From Pseudomonadota bacterium (GTDB taxonomy: Bacteria > Pseudomonadota > Alphaproteobacteria > Acetobacterales > Acetobacteraceae): 5,434 nucleotides of DNA. The DNA lies in the NCBI GenBank assembly GCA_021845835.1, contig JAJZVE010000366.1, forward strand, positions 1 through 5,434, given 5' to 3'. The position numbers and the translations under genes are program-made. Positions 5,054 to 5,434 of the stretch are shown in pieces. Each line of letters opens with the position of its first letter. Position 1 is the first letter of the stretch. The notes under the pieces were generated by a model. That model was given only the letters and a program-made list of their open reading frames with translations. It ran no database searches and was not told the DNA's origin.

Positions 5054-5067
5054 CCTGCCCTGCCCGT
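5054..5067 (+). repeat. 14-bp direct repeat, copy 2
   Basis: CCTGCCCTGCCCGT is identical to 991-1004 and again lies shortly after a stop codon (5038). Confidence 0.5.
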
Positions 5068-5314
5068 GCCGCGCGCAGCGGAAAGCACCCGCGGACGCCC
5101 GGGTCCCGCAGGCCCACGGGCCATCGACGGACATCAAGGCCGGCGAGGCGCTCTGGTCCTGCGCCGGCACTGACGGGTCGGCGCGGCCGTGGCGATCCGT
5201 GCGCGCCCACCCGCCCGCCATCCGGTGCGGCGCCAACAGAGCGGACAGGCGGAGCACAGCGATCCAGGGATGCCCCGCGGCAGATCTGCAAGCCTGCCTT
5301 CTGCCCATCCCACC

Positions 5315-5334
5315 AACCTCAGCGAACGGAGGTT
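5315..5334 (+). promoter_or_regulatory. Hairpin enclosing a Shine-Dalgarno-like GGAGG near the right edge
   Basis: AACCTC (5315-5320) pairs with GAGGTT (5329-5334) across an 8-nt loop, placing most of GGAGG (5328-5332) in the stem. No ATG or GTG lies at normal spacing downstream (ATC at 5340; first in-frame ATG at 5400), so a working ribosome-binding site is not proven. Confidence 0.3.
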
Positions 5335-5434
5335 CCCCGATCGCGCCGGCGGCCGTCGAACGTGTGGCAGCCAAAGTGAAGCGGTGCGGTATCGGCGGCA
5401 TGACGCCGGGCAGGCAACCAGCCCATCGGTGCGA

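Larger units (their letters stand above)
5039..5434. other. 396-bp region without a confident gene; coding-like periodicity, possible gene remnant
   Basis: No ORF here has a recognisable product or a proper start. In the + frame with codons beginning at 5040 there is no stop from 5028 to the window end. By hand count the first 76 codons have G+C of about 71%, 70% and 91% at positions 1, 2 and 3, a pattern like real genes in this DNA. The same third positions also fit a - strand frame (5401 down to 4973, 142 codons). Neither translation resembles a known family, and the + frame has no ATG until 5400. This could be a decayed gene, an unrecognised gene, or compositional chance. A gene starting near or beyond the right edge may use the GGAGG at 5328-5332. 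Confidence 0.4.

Noticed and set aside
5111..5122. GGCCCACGGGCC hairpin in the right-end region
   Set aside because: 5-bp arms with a 2-nt centre cannot form a normal RNA loop and are expected by chance in GC-rich DNA.
4973..5401. 142-codon - strand frame as a confident gene
   Set aside because: Its third-position bias is suggestive, but it overlaps the end of the 127-residue gene, has no recognisable product and cannot be separated from the + frame signal; left as a finding only.

Overview
The window is GC-rich DNA with strong codon-position bias. It looks like part of an accessory replicon or integrative element of an alphaproteobacterium (inferred from protein style and gene neighbourhood; no taxonomic marker is present). 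All supportable genes lie on the + strand. No rRNA, tRNA, CRISPR array, transposase or integrase is visible.

Layout. (1) 1-984 is the C-terminal end of a large helicase of the plasmid-borne 'N12 class adenine-specific DNA methylase' type (COG4646, related to phage P1 DarB); its N-terminal part lies outside the window. (2) 985-1235 is an AT-richer intergenic stretch with three copies of an AATCCTA-type repeat just before the next gene. (3) 1236-2189 encodes an XRE-type helix-turn-helix protein with a long C-terminal region, followed at 2216-2530 by a 104-residue DUF4258-like protein. These two genes form a compact unit whose leader is clearly lower in G+C. (4) 2531-2884 is a leader with a 7-bp-arm palindrome, a possible 54-codon ORF and a densely base-paired GC-rich element. 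(5) 2885-4588 encodes a 567-residue ParB/Srx-domain protein with a long C-terminal extension; no parA lies in the window. (6) A strong stem-loop separates it from 4655-5038, a 127-residue helical protein of unknown function. (7) 5039-5434 has no confident gene, but it shows coding-like three-base periodicity and ends with a hairpin that covers a Shine-Dalgarno-like sequence.

Working together. The helicase/methylase-like and ParB-like genes are typical of plasmid or ICE maintenance and anti-restriction cargo. The XRE-DUF4258 pair sits between them like an inserted regulatory or toxin-antitoxin-like cassette; that role is inference. The most unusual signals are non-coding: a 15-bp perfect inverted repeat inside the 3' end of parB, further inverted repeats nearby, a possible three-way-junction element before parB, and operator-like repeats before the XRE gene.
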